Source: Streptomyces minutiscleroticus
GTDB taxonomy: Bacteria > Actinomycetota > Actinomycetes > Streptomycetales > Streptomycetaceae
Length of the DNA: 64,000 bases
Reading direction: 5' to 3'
NCBI RefSeq assembly: GCF_014650875.1
Contig: NZ_BMVU01000027.1
Span: forward strand, 53,999 to 117,998
Within the stretch, counting starts at the first letter, position 1. Each line of letters opens with the position of its first letter. The position numbers were made by a program, and so were the translations under genes. The notes below the pieces were generated by a model. That model ran no database searches. It was not told the DNA's origin and saw nothing but the letters and a program-made list of their open reading frames with translations. Of this stretch, positions 35,050-42,969 are shown in pieces.

Positions 35050-35703
35050 TCACTTCTCGGGCATCAGGACGGTGTCGACGATGTACACGGTGGCATTGGC
35101 CGTCCTCACGTTGCCGCACACCACATCGGCGCTGTCGTTCACGGTGTAGGACTCGTCCGCGCCGGAGGTCGTCAGAGCCGACTTCTCCAGGGTGTCGTAC
35201 GTGCCGTCCTGCAGCTGGGCGGGCGTGAGCCTCTTGCCGACGACGTGGTAGGTCAGGATCTTGGTGAGCTGCTCCTTGTCGGCCAGCACCTTGTCCAGGT
35301 CCGCCTTCGGGATCTTGGCGAAGGCGTCATTGGTCGGGGCGAAGACGGTGATGTCCTGGGCGTTGTTGAGGGTGTCGACGAGGCCGGCCTTCTGCACGGC
35401 GGTGACCAGCGTGGACAGGGCGGGGTTGTGCGAGGCGGCGGTGGCGACCGGGTCCTCGGCCATGCCGTCGAAGGAGCCCGCGCCCTCCTTCGGCACCGAC
35501 GAGCAGGCCGGGCCGAACGGCTCGGCGCCGTCCTTTCCCCCGGCGGTGCCCTCGGCGGGCGCCGACTCCGCCGCGGTCGACGCGGACGTGCCGGCCGCCT
35601 TGTCGCCGCTGTCGTCGGAACAGGCGGTCAGCGCCAGCGGCAGCACGGCGGCGGCCGCCACGGCGACGGCGGCACGGCGGAAACGACGGGTCTGCTCGTT
35701 CAT
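35050..35703 (-). CDS. Fasciclin-domain lipoprotein (MPT70/MPT83-like)
   Basis: A 217-residue protein from ATG 35703 (GGAGCAAGAG). LALTAC with Cys28 is a lipobox. After an Ala/Ser/Gly-rich linker, the FAS1 domain covers about 85-217: ATAASHNPALSTLVTAVQ, DITVFAPTNDAFAKI, ILTYHVVGKRL and NATVYIVDTVLMP. In Mycobacterium, FAS1 proteins MPT70/MPT83 belong to the SigK/RskA regulon. Here a SigK-like factor lies 2 kb away, with a molybdoenzyme gene between on the same strand. Likely surface-anchored; ligand unknown. Confidence 0.92.
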   Translation of the reverse strand: MNEQTRRFRRAAVAVAAAAVLPLALTACSDDSGDKAAGTSASTAAESAPAEGTAGGKDGAEPFGPACSSVPKEGAGSFDGMAEDPVATAASHNPALSTLVTAVQKAGLVDTLNNAQDITVFAPTNDAFAKIPKADLDKVLADKEQLTKILTYHVVGKRLTPAQLQDGTYDTLEKSALTTSGADESYTVNDSADVVCGNVRTANATVYIVDTVLMPEK

Positions 35704-35787
35704 CTCTTGCTCCCTGTACGGGTGTCGGTGTTTCACGGGTTCCGGCACGCGCCCGGTGGGCGCGGCCGAGGGGGAAGGTTCAGGGGG

Positions 35788-37410
35788 TCATCCGACGGTG
35801 ACCACGACGGAGTGCCGTCCGCTCGCGCCGTCGGGCACGGTGCGGGTGCGTCGGTCCGTCTGCGTCCGGCCGTCGCGGTCGGTGGCCCGGACGGTGAGCG
35901 TGTGGGTGCCGGGAGAGGCGTCCCAGGCGTACGACCACTGCCGCCAGGTGTCGCGGCTGTCCTCGGCGGCGAGGTCCGCCGGCTCCCACGGGCCGTCGTC
36001 GACGCGCACCTCGACCCGGTCGACGCCGCGGTGCTGCGCCCACGCCACCCCGCCGACCATGACGGTGCCCGCCCCCGGCCGGGCGAAGGGCCTGGGGGTG
36101 TCGATGCGGGACTGCGTTTTGACCGGCGCCCTGCGCGCCCACTTCCGCCGGACCCAGTAGGCGTCGTACGCGTCGAACGTGGTGAGTTCGATGTCCTCGA
36201 TCCACTTGCACGCGGACACGTAGCCGTACAGGCCGGGCACGACCATGCGGACGGGGAAGCCGTGCTCGAAGGGGAGCGGCTCGCCGTTCATGCCGAAGGC
36301 GAGGAGGGCGTCGCGGCCGTCCATGACGTCCTCGACGGGCGTGCCGAGGGTCATGCCGTCGACGGAGCGCGCCACCAGCTGGTCGGCGGGACCGCCCCGG
36401 GAAGGAGGCCGCACACCGCAGTCGGCGAGCAGGTCGGCCAGGCGCACGCCCAGCCAGCGGGCGTTGCCGACGTACGGTCCGCCGACCTCGTTGGACACGC
36501 ACGTCAGTGTGATGTCGCGTTCGACGGTGTCCCGCGCCATCAGGTCCGCGAGCCCCAGTGCGACCGGACGGGTCACACCTTTCCCGTGGACGCGCAGCCG
36601 CCAGGAGTCCGCGTCGACCCGGGGCACGACGAGCGCGGTGTCCACCCGGTAGAACGCCTCGTTGGGGGTGATGAACGGCTGCATGCCCGGGACGCGCAGC
36701 CCGGCCCGCCTCGGCACGGGTGGCGCGGGGGAGCCGGGCGCGGGCAGCACCACCCTCGCCCGGGAGGCGGCGGCGTCGCGGGCGCGCGCCCCGCCGAGGA
36801 GCCGGCCCAGCGCCCCGGCCCCGGTCGCCGCGGCCGTCACCGCCACCGCGGTCAGGGCGAAGCCGCGCCGGTCGACGCCGTCGCCCGTGTGCGCCCCGCC
36901 CGCCTCGTCCGCAGGCGCTGCCGAGGCCGCACCGGGGGTCCGGGGAACGAGGCGGCCCGCGAGGACGAAGAGCACGGCGGCCCCCACGAGCGCCCCGGCC
37001 AGCGAGGGCAGCGCGTCCACCACTCCGGTGGCGTCCGGGCGGCTCACCGCCGCCGCGCCGCCCACCAGGCCGAACAGCGCGACACCGGCCGCGCCGAGCC
37101 GCCGCCGGCGCACGGCCAGCAGCCCGAGCCCCAGCGCGAGCAGGGTCACGACAGCGAGGACGCCTAGGTGCAGCACGAGCTTGTCCTGCGTGCCGAACGT
37201 GCGGATCGCCCAGTCCTTGACGGGCGCCGGCGTCCGGTCGACGGCCGCGCCGCCCACCGCCACCACCGGGCCCGCCCCGGGCCGGACCGGCGCGGCCGCC
37301 AGCTCGGCGACCGCCAGGGCGGTGTACGCCGCGACGGCTCCGCCGCACGCGCCGAGGGCGGCGCGCCGCGGCGTCACGCGCCGGGCCGGTGTCCTGTCTT
37401 CTGTGCTCAC
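35788..37410 (-). CDS. Membrane-anchored molybdopterin oxidoreductase, sulfite-oxidase fold
   Basis: A 540-residue protein; start GTG 37410 (weak ribosome site). Residues 15-205 contain about five hydrophobic segments, the last preceded by DRRGFALTA, a Tat-like pair. The sulfite-oxidase-like Mo-binding domain follows; Cys304 in LTCVSNEVGG is the Mo ligand, and KWIEDIELT and the C-terminal dimerisation Ig-like domain (GVAWAQHRGVDRVEVRVDDG) are complete. The catalytic part is probably outside the membrane. Substrate unknown; related enzymes reduce or repair oxidised sulphur groups. It lies between the fasciclin and sigK genes. Confidence 0.9.
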   Translation of the reverse strand: MSTEDRTPARRVTPRRAALGACGGAVAAYTALAVAELAAAPVRPGAGPVVAVGGAAVDRTPAPVKDWAIRTFGTQDKLVLHLGVLAVVTLLALGLGLLAVRRRRLGAAGVALFGLVGGAAAVSRPDATGVVDALPSLAGALVGAAVLFVLAGRLVPRTPGAASAAPADEAGGAHTGDGVDRRGFALTAVAVTAAATGAGALGRLLGGARARDAAASRARVVLPAPGSPAPPVPRRAGLRVPGMQPFITPNEAFYRVDTALVVPRVDADSWRLRVHGKGVTRPVALGLADLMARDTVERDITLTCVSNEVGGPYVGNARWLGVRLADLLADCGVRPPSRGGPADQLVARSVDGMTLGTPVEDVMDGRDALLAFGMNGEPLPFEHGFPVRMVVPGLYGYVSACKWIEDIELTTFDAYDAYWVRRKWARRAPVKTQSRIDTPRPFARPGAGTVMVGGVAWAQHRGVDRVEVRVDDGPWEPADLAAEDSRDTWRQWSYAWDASPGTHTLTVRATDRDGRTQTDRRTRTVPDGASGRHSVVVTVG

Positions 37411-37638
37411 ACCGGTGGTCCGGGCCCGGGACGGCGGTGGATTGGATTTCTCCCAGGGACTCATCCGATGGGCGGAACTTCCGCCCTGCGACCCATCCGG
37501 ACCCCGTCCGGCCACGGATCATTCGCCCGTGGGCGCGCACGGAACCGTACGGGACACCCGTGTCCGGACGGCACCAATCCGCGGGGACGCCCGCTCCGGA
37601 TTACCCGGAACCGCCGGACACCCCCGAAGGACCTGACT

Positions 37639-38223
37639 GTGAGAGAAGCCGTCCACATCGGCAGAGAGCCGTCGCCCCGGCCGGACCTCGACGAGCTGAT
37701 GACACTGGTCGCCCAGGGCGACCAGGACGCGTTCGCCGCCCTCTACGACGCCCTCGCCGGCTCCGTGCTCGGCGTGGCCCGCGGCGTGCTGCGCGACCGC
37801 GCCCAGTCGGAGGAGGTGGCCCAGGAGGTCCTCGTCGAGGTCTGGCGGACCGCCGCCCGCTACCGCGCGGACCGCGGCACGGCCGTGAACTGGGTGCTCA
37901 CCCTCGCCCACCGGCGCGCCGTGGACCGGGTCCGCTCCGTCGAGGCCGCCGCCGCGCGCGACCACAGGGCGGCCCTGCTGGACCGCACGACCGCGCACGA
38001 CGAGGTGACCGAGCAGGTCGAGGTCCGCCTGGAGCACGAGCAGGTGCGCCGCTGCCTGCGCACCCTGACCGAGGTGCAGCACCAGTCCGTCACCCTGGCC
38101 TACTACCGGGGCCTGACCTACCGCGAGGTGGCGGAACTGCTCTCGGTCCCGCTCGGCACGGTGAAGACACGGCTGCGCGACGGCCTCATCCGCCTGCGCG
38201 ACTGCCTGGGGGTGACGGCGTGA
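37639..38223 (+). CDS. sigK: ECF sigma factor, SigK-like
   Basis: A 194-residue ECF sigma factor, GTG 37639 after GAAGGA. Region 2 is FAALYDALAGSVLGVARGVL followed by SEEVAQEVLVEVWRTAARY. Region 4 has TYREVAELLSVPLGTVKTRL. The match to SigK of mycobacteria rests on sequence pattern and on neighbours: an RskA-like anti-sigma gene overlapping by four bases and an FAS1 lipoprotein gene nearby. It presumably directs the divergent molybdoenzyme-fasciclin unit and itself. Confidence 0.9.
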   Translation: MREAVHIGREPSPRPDLDELMTLVAQGDQDAFAALYDALAGSVLGVARGVLRDRAQSEEVAQEVLVEVWRTAARYRADRGTAVNWVLTLAHRRAVDRVRSVEAAAARDHRAALLDRTTAHDEVTEQVEVRLEHEQVRRCLRTLTEVQHQSVTLAYYRGLTYREVAELLSVPLGTVKTRLRDGLIRLRDCLGVTA

Positions 38224-38972
38224 GGACCATCGACCTGCACACGCTGACCGGCGCCTACGCCCTGCACGCGCTCGACGACGAGGACCGCGCGGCGTTCGAG
38301 CACCACCTGCGGGACTGCCCCTCGTGCGCCCAGGAGGTCCGCGAACTGGCCGCCACCGCCGTCCGGCTGGGGATCGCCGCCGCCACACCCCCGCCGCCCG
38401 CGCTCAAGGACGAGGTGATGCGCCGCATCGCCGCGGTCCGCCAGGAGCCGCCGCCCACCGCGGCCCCGGCACGGTCCGCGGTCCGCCGCGCCGGCGCCGC
38501 CCGCCTGCCGCGCTGGGCCCTGGCGGCGTGCCTCGCCGCGGCCGCCGCGCTCGGCGGCACCACCGTGTGGCAGTACGACCGGGCGCGGGACGCCAGGGCG
38601 GAGGCGAGCCGCGCCGAGCAGCGGACGCAGCGGATCGCGGAGGTCGTCGCCGCGCCCGACGCCAGGACCCGCACCGAGGCGCTCGGCGGCGGGGCCCGTG
38701 CCACGGTGGTGGTCTCGCAGAGCCGCGACGAGGCCGTGTTCGCCGCCTCGGGCCTGGCGGAGCCGCCGTCCGGCAAGGTCTACCAGCTGTGGTTCGACGA
38801 CGGTGGCACCATGCGGCCCGCCGGCCTGATGGACCCGGCCCGCGGCTCCGGGGCCGTCCTCATGGAGGGGCGGGTCGGCGACGCCGCGGGCATGGGCGTC
38901 ACCGTCGAGCCCGCGGGCGGCTCCGAGCGGCCCACGTCCGCTCCGCTGGCCCTGGTCGAGTTCCCGGTGTGA
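38220..38972 (+). CDS. rskA: Anti-sigma factor, RskA-like, membrane-bound
   Basis: A 250-residue protein whose GTG start overlaps the sigK stop (GTGA). The N-terminal zinc-type anti-sigma domain has His29, Cys33 and Cys36 (HHLRDCPSC). A single membrane helix spans about 96-115 (RWALAACLAAAAALGGTTVW). The outer C-terminal domain is the RskA domain (SGKVYQLWFDDGGTMRPAGL, ending LVEFPV). In mycobacteria RskA holds SigK and is proteolysed to release it. Translational coupling supports fixed stoichiometry. Confidence 0.92.
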   Translation: MRTIDLHTLTGAYALHALDDEDRAAFEHHLRDCPSCAQEVRELAATAVRLGIAAATPPPPALKDEVMRRIAAVRQEPPPTAAPARSAVRRAGAARLPRWALAACLAAAAALGGTTVWQYDRARDARAEASRAEQRTQRIAEVVAAPDARTRTEALGGGARATVVVSQSRDEAVFAASGLAEPPSGKVYQLWFDDGGTMRPAGLMDPARGSGAVLMEGRVGDAAGMGVTVEPAGGSERPTSAPLALVEFPV

Positions 38973-38997
38973 GGCGGGAGGGGACGGACCGGCACGG

Positions 38998-39033
38998 CGT
39001 CCCGCGCGCCCCGGGGGCGGGACGCGCGGGACG
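38998..39033 (+). terminator. Hairpin after sigK-rskA
   Basis: CGTCCCGCGCG (38998-39008) pairs perfectly with CGCGCGGGACG (39023-39033). The rest of the 336-bp gap to 39308 is GC-rich with no gene; it should hold the promoter of the efflux gene. Confidence 0.7.
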
Positions 39034-39308
39034 CGGCCCCGCCCCCGCCTCCGCGCCCGCCGCGGCGTGTTCCCGTCCCCGCGTCCGCCGCGGTCTCCTC
39101 CCGTCGCCCGCCGGGCGCGTACCTTCTTCCCGGTGCCCGGACCGGACGGGACCGTGCTGCGGCCGTCCGGTCCGCGCCGTATGGCGTGAACTGCGGGCCG
39201 GGCGCGGTTTGGGGTGCTGCCCGCGGGTGATTCGTGTGGAGTGCGCCGTGTGCCGCCGTGACGTGCGCCGGTGCGCGGGAGTGACGCGGCGAACGGGAAG
39301 GAGCCCAC

Positions 39309-40826
39309 GTGGAGTCCGATGCTCGGGCGGAGGGACGGGGCGGGAACACCTCCCAGGAGGCGGACCGGCCCGACGCGAACCGGTGGCGGGCCCTGTGGGT
39401 CACCCTCGTCGCCGGGTTCATGATCCTCCTCGACGTCACCATCGTCGCGGTGGCGCTGCCCTCCCTCCAGCGGGACCTGAACGCCTCGGTGGCCTCCGTG
39501 CAGTGGGTCGTGTCGGGGTACGCCCTCGCCTTCGCCCTCGCGCTGGTGACGGCCGGCCGGCTGGGCGACGCGCTGGGCAGGCGCCGGGTCTTCCTGCTGG
39601 CCCTGACCGGGTTCGTGGTGTTCAGCGCCGCCGCGGGCGCCGCGCCCACCGTCGTCTGGCTGGTCGTGGCCCGGCTCGCGCAGGGCGTCGCCGCCGGCTG
39701 CCTCGCCCCGCAGAACTCCGCCCTCATCCAGCAGATGTTCCGGGGTGCCGAGCGCGGCCGGGCCTTCGGGCTGTTCGGGGGCACGGTCGGCGTCTCCAGC
39801 GCGGTCGGCCCCATCGTCTGCGGCCTGGTCCTCACGGTCGCCGACGGGCCCCAGGGCTGGCGCTGGATCTTCTACGTCAACATCCCGGTCGGCGTGCTCT
39901 GCCTGTTCCTCGGCCACCGGCTGCTGCCCAGGACCGGGCCCGGGCGCCGGGGCGGCCTCGACCTGCCGGGGGTCGTCCTGCTCGGCACCGGCGTGCTCGC
40001 CCTGATGCTGCCGCTGGTGCTCGCCGAGTCGGGCGGACTGCGGCGGCTGTGGTGGCTGTTCCCGGCCGGTCTGGTGCTCCTGGCGGCCTTCGCCCGGTGG
40101 GAGCGGCGCGTCGTGGACCGCGAGGGCCAGCCGCTGCTCGACCCGCGGCTGCTCACGAGCGCCCGCGGCTACGCCACCGGCGCCGGCCTGGCCACCCTGT
40201 ACTTCGTCGGTTTCAGCGGCGTGTGGCTGGTGTTCGCGCTGTTCTTCCAGAACGGGCTCGGCTACTCGCCGCTGCAGTCCGGCCTCGCGGTCACACCGTT
40301 CGCGATCGGGTCCGCCTCGGCGGCGGTGGTGGCGGGGCGGCTCGTGGAGCGGCTGGGGCGGCTGCTGACGGTGATCGGCCTCGTCGGGGTCGTCCTGGGC
40401 CTCGGCGGCACGGCGCTGATCCTGTGGCTCGTCCCCGCGCACCTCGCCGCCTGGTGCGCGGCGCCCGTCCTGCTCCTGGGCGGGCTCGGCAGCGGCTGCG
40501 TGATCTCCCCGAACGTGACGATGACGCTGCGCGAGGTGCCGGTGCGCATGGCCGGCGCGGCCGGGGGAGCGATGCAGACGGGACAGCGGCTCGGCGGCGC
40601 GCTGGGCACCGCGGCCCTGCCCGGCCTGTTCTACCTGGTGCTCGGCTCGACCGGGAAGGACTACCACGCGGCCGTCGCGGCCTCGGTGGGCTCCGGCCTC
40701 GTCGCCGTCCTCGGCGCCCTGGCCGTCGCCGTGCTGGACTGGCGGCGCGACCGCGCGCGGCCCGTCGCGCAGGACCGCCCGCAGAGGGCCTCCGGGCACG
40801 GCCGCGCCCCCGCGGAGGGCCACTGA
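39309..40826 (+). CDS. DHA2-family (EmrB/QacA) drug efflux MFS transporter
   Basis: A 505-residue carrier from GTG 39309 (AAGGAG). About 14 membrane helices. TM1 has FMILLDVTIVAVALPSLQRD, the DHA2 motif with the acidic residue, loop 2-3 has GRLGDALGRRRVF, and TM5 carries the antiporter motif region SSAVGPIVCG followed by WRWIFYVNIPVGV. Proton-driven export of drugs or antibiotics is the usual role. No regulator is adjacent. Confidence 0.92.
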   Translation: MESDARAEGRGGNTSQEADRPDANRWRALWVTLVAGFMILLDVTIVAVALPSLQRDLNASVASVQWVVSGYALAFALALVTAGRLGDALGRRRVFLLALTGFVVFSAAAGAAPTVVWLVVARLAQGVAAGCLAPQNSALIQQMFRGAERGRAFGLFGGTVGVSSAVGPIVCGLVLTVADGPQGWRWIFYVNIPVGVLCLFLGHRLLPRTGPGRRGGLDLPGVVLLGTGVLALMLPLVLAESGGLRRLWWLFPAGLVLLAAFARWERRVVDREGQPLLDPRLLTSARGYATGAGLATLYFVGFSGVWLVFALFFQNGLGYSPLQSGLAVTPFAIGSASAAVVAGRLVERLGRLLTVIGLVGVVLGLGGTALILWLVPAHLAAWCAAPVLLLGGLGSGCVISPNVTMTLREVPVRMAGAAGGAMQTGQRLGGALGTAALPGLFYLVLGSTGKDYHAAVAASVGSGLVAVLGALAVAVLDWRRDRARPVAQDRPQRASGHGRAPAEGH

Positions 40827-40986
40827 GCGGGCCCCTCCGCCGCCTCGTGCCGCCGGCCGCCCGGGGCGCGCGGACGCCCGTCCAGGGGGCGCCCGTGACG
40901 GCCGCCTCTCCCGTGCCGCGCGTGGCGCCCCCGTCCCGTCCGCCACCCCATCAGGTACCCGTCAACACCGCACTCACCTGGACCGA

Positions 40987-41017
40987 TTGAGTTGGTGGTA
41001 CCCCAGGAGTAGCCTGG
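40987..41017 (+). promoter_or_regulatory. Promoter and operator of the toxin-antitoxin operon (leaderless)
   Basis: TTGAGT (40987-40992), a 17-bp spacer and TAGCCT (41010-41015) form a good vegetative promoter. The predicted start of transcription coincides with the antitoxin ATG at 41022, and no ribosome site precedes it, so the mRNA is probably leaderless. CCAGG-AGTAG-CCTGG (41003-41017) overlaps the -10 box and is a natural autoregulatory site. Confidence 0.6.
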
Positions 41018-41021
41018 TGAC

Positions 41022-41273
41022 ATGCCAGCGCTCAACGTGGAATTCTCCGAGTCGGAACTCGAGGACCTGCGGGCGATCGCCCGCGAGCAGGGCGTGCCGA
41101 TGAAGGCGTTCGTGCGGGCCTCCGCCGCGGACGCGATCGCCCACCACCGGGCGCTGCGCGAGGGCGCGGCCGTCTTCCAGCGGATATTCGCCGACCCCGA
41201 TCTGGCCAGCGCCATCGCCGCGGCCGGCATCGACGACGGGCCGGCCCCCGGCCCGTCGGGCAGGGCCGCCTGA
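41022..41273 (+). CDS. Antitoxin of a Doc-like toxin-antitoxin pair
   Basis: An 83-residue protein. The N-terminal half (LNVEFSESELEDLRAIAREQ, then VPMKAFVRASAADAI) looks like a ribbon-helix-helix DNA-binding module with its beta strand first. The C-terminal half is helical and ends disordered, as expected for a toxin-neutralising tail. It precedes the Doc-like gene by three bases, the classic order. It probably represses its own promoter. Confidence 0.75.
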   Translation: MPALNVEFSESELEDLRAIAREQGVPMKAFVRASAADAIAHHRALREGAAVFQRIFADPDLASAIAAAGIDDGPAPGPSGRAA

Positions 41274-41276
41274 TCC

Positions 41277-41651
41277 ATGCCCGCCGTCCACATCGACGTG
41301 CGCTGGCTGCTGCAGCAGCACGAGACCGCACTGCCCGAACAGCCGCACATCAACGACTTCTCCGCCCTGGTCGCGGCCGTCGCCCGGCACCGCGTCGACC
41401 CGCCCCGCCTCGGCGTCGACTCCGACGCGTCCTGGCGCGCCGCCGCCCTCCTGCACACCCTGCTGATGCTGCGCCCCCTGCCGTCCCTGAACGTGCGCTA
41501 CGCCTGCGCGGTGACCATCGCCTACATGCACGCCGCGGGTGAGGGCATCGACTCCCCCTACGGCGAGCTCGTGGAGCTGTGCAAGGACCTCCTCGCCAAC
41601 AAGGGCGACGTCTTCGCCGCCGCAGACAAGATCCGCTCCTGGCGCATCTGA
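41277..41651 (+). CDS. Doc/Fic-like toxin with degenerate active site
   Basis: A 124-residue all-helical protein of the Doc size. WRAAALLHTLLMLRPLPSLN followed by VRYACAVTIAYM aligns with the Fic core, in which Doc has a His-Pro-Phe start and a DGN-K-R turn. Here the His and the Asp-Gly are missing (RPLPSLNVR); only the Asn and Arg remain. Doc phosphorylates EF-Tu and other Fic proteins AMPylate targets, both using that His. So either this family uses other residues or the protein is not an enzyme. It is cotranscribed with the antitoxin. Confidence 0.7.
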   Translation: MPAVHIDVRWLLQQHETALPEQPHINDFSALVAAVARHRVDPPRLGVDSDASWRAAALLHTLLMLRPLPSLNVRYACAVTIAYMHAAGEGIDSPYGELVELCKDLLANKGDVFAAADKIRSWRI

Positions 41652-41730
41652 CACCGCCGGCCGCGGGCGGCGGCGCACCGCTGTGTGCCGAAGCCGACAC
41701 CGTTCGGTGCCGCAACCCGGCATGTCGCGC

Positions 41731-41746
41731 TCTACATTGCTGTAGA
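41731..41746. promoter_or_regulatory. Inverted repeat upstream of the channel gene
   Basis: TCTACA-TTGC-TGTAGA is a perfect 6+6 bp inverted repeat, 93 bp before the channel start, and includes a possible -10 box (TACATT). It may be an operator or simply promoter symmetry. Confidence 0.4.
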
Positions 41747-41838
41747 AGTGTGTTCCGGAACGCGGCGTCCGACAGGCCCGTCCCGTCGAGCGGCCGGACG
41801 GGGGCGCCGCGCCGCGCGAAGGAGCAGGGAACAACGGC

Positions 41839-42918
41839 ATGACCCCTCAGCACGACCCCGCAGGGCCCCCGCACGACCCCGTGGAGACGGCGCCGCGGAC
41901 CGCCCGCGGGACACTGGCGAAGTGGGCCCGCGGCGTCACACGGTCCCGCTGGTTCGCGCTCACCGTGTTCGCCCTGATCCTCCTCAACGCGGCGCTGCTG
42001 GGCGTGGAGACGTACAGCGGACTGGTGCGCGACTGGAGACCGTGGTTACGGCTGGCCGAACACCTCTGCCTGGCCGCCTTCACGGCCGAGCTGGCGCTGC
42101 GGGCCTGCGCGTACGCCGACCGGCCCCGGGAGTTCGTGCGCGACCCCTGGAACCTCTTCGACCTGGCCGTCGTGGTCTCCGCGTTCCTGCCCGTGGTGCG
42201 CGAGAACGGCACCGTCCTGCGGCTGCTGCGGCTCGCCCGCGTCCTGCGCACGGCCCGCTTCCTGCCCCAACTGCGCATCGTCATGGTCGCGGTGGCCCGC
42301 AGCCTGCCGGGCACGGTCAGCTTCCTGCTGGTGGGCGCCCTGCTGCTCTACCTCTACGCCATGGTCGGCTGGGTGTTCTTCGCCGAGCGGGACCCCGAGC
42401 ACTTCGGTTCGATCGGCCGCGCCGTGCTCACCCTGTTCCTCCTGATGACCCTGGACGGCCTGGGCGACGCCGTCCGCGCGGGCCTGGAGATCTCGCGGTG
42501 GAGCATCGTCTACTTCGCCTCCTACGTGCTCCTCGCCAGCTTCGTCCTGGTCAACGTGCTCATCGGCGTCGTCATCAGCTCCCTGGAGGAGGCGCGCGAA
42601 CTGGAGCGCGAGCAGGAGGGGCAGGAGGAGCAGGGGGACGACTCCGGGGCCGTCCCGCCCCCGGTGGCCGCGCCCGTGCCCGCCGCGCGCCGCGCGGCCG
42701 TACCGGGGCCCGCGGACCCCGGGCCCCGGCCGCACCCCGGCGCGGGGCACCACCGTCCGCACACCGACGCCGAGCACCACCGTCTGCACGCCGACATCGC
42801 CGCCGTACGGCAGGCGCTCGACCACCTCGAAGCGGACCTCCGGCGCCTGTCGGCGCCGCGCCCCGGGGAGGCGCGGGAGGACCGGTCCGCCGCCACGGCG
42901 CTGTCCCGCCTGCCCTGA
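41839..42918 (+). CDS. Voltage-gated cation channel homologue (ion transport family), with a TTA codon
   Basis: A 359-residue six-helix channel subunit. S1 is FALTVFALILLNAALLGVET, S4 has the regularly spaced arginines LRLLRLARVLRTARFLPQLR, and the pore has TLDGL at 204-208, where NaChBac has TLESW. S6 is FVLVNVLIGVVISSL. The C-terminal tail has a Glu-rich helix, a Pro/His-rich linker and a final heptad-like coiled coil (DIAAVRQALDHLEADLRRL) suited to tetramer assembly. Codon 70 (42046-42048) is TTA, so bldA dependence is possible. Ion selectivity unknown. Confidence 0.88.
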   Translation: MTPQHDPAGPPHDPVETAPRTARGTLAKWARGVTRSRWFALTVFALILLNAALLGVETYSGLVRDWRPWLRLAEHLCLAAFTAELALRACAYADRPREFVRDPWNLFDLAVVVSAFLPVVRENGTVLRLLRLARVLRTARFLPQLRIVMVAVARSLPGTVSFLLVGALLLYLYAMVGWVFFAERDPEHFGSIGRAVLTLFLLMTLDGLGDAVRAGLEISRWSIVYFASYVLLASFVLVNVLIGVVISSLEEARELEREQEGQEEQGDDSGAVPPPVAAPVPAARRAAVPGPADPGPRPHPGAGHHRPHTDAEHHRLHADIAAVRQALDHLEADLRRLSAPRPGEAREDRSAATALSRLP

Positions 42919-42969
42919 GGACGCCGCCCGGGCCCGGCGGGCCCGGGCGGGCCGCGGGGCCCGGGGCGC

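Noticed and set aside
37493..37521. SigK-type promoter (CCATCC at 37493) before sigK
   Set aside because: The -35-like word is there but no convincing CGAAT-type -10 follows at 16-18 bp; left out as a feature.
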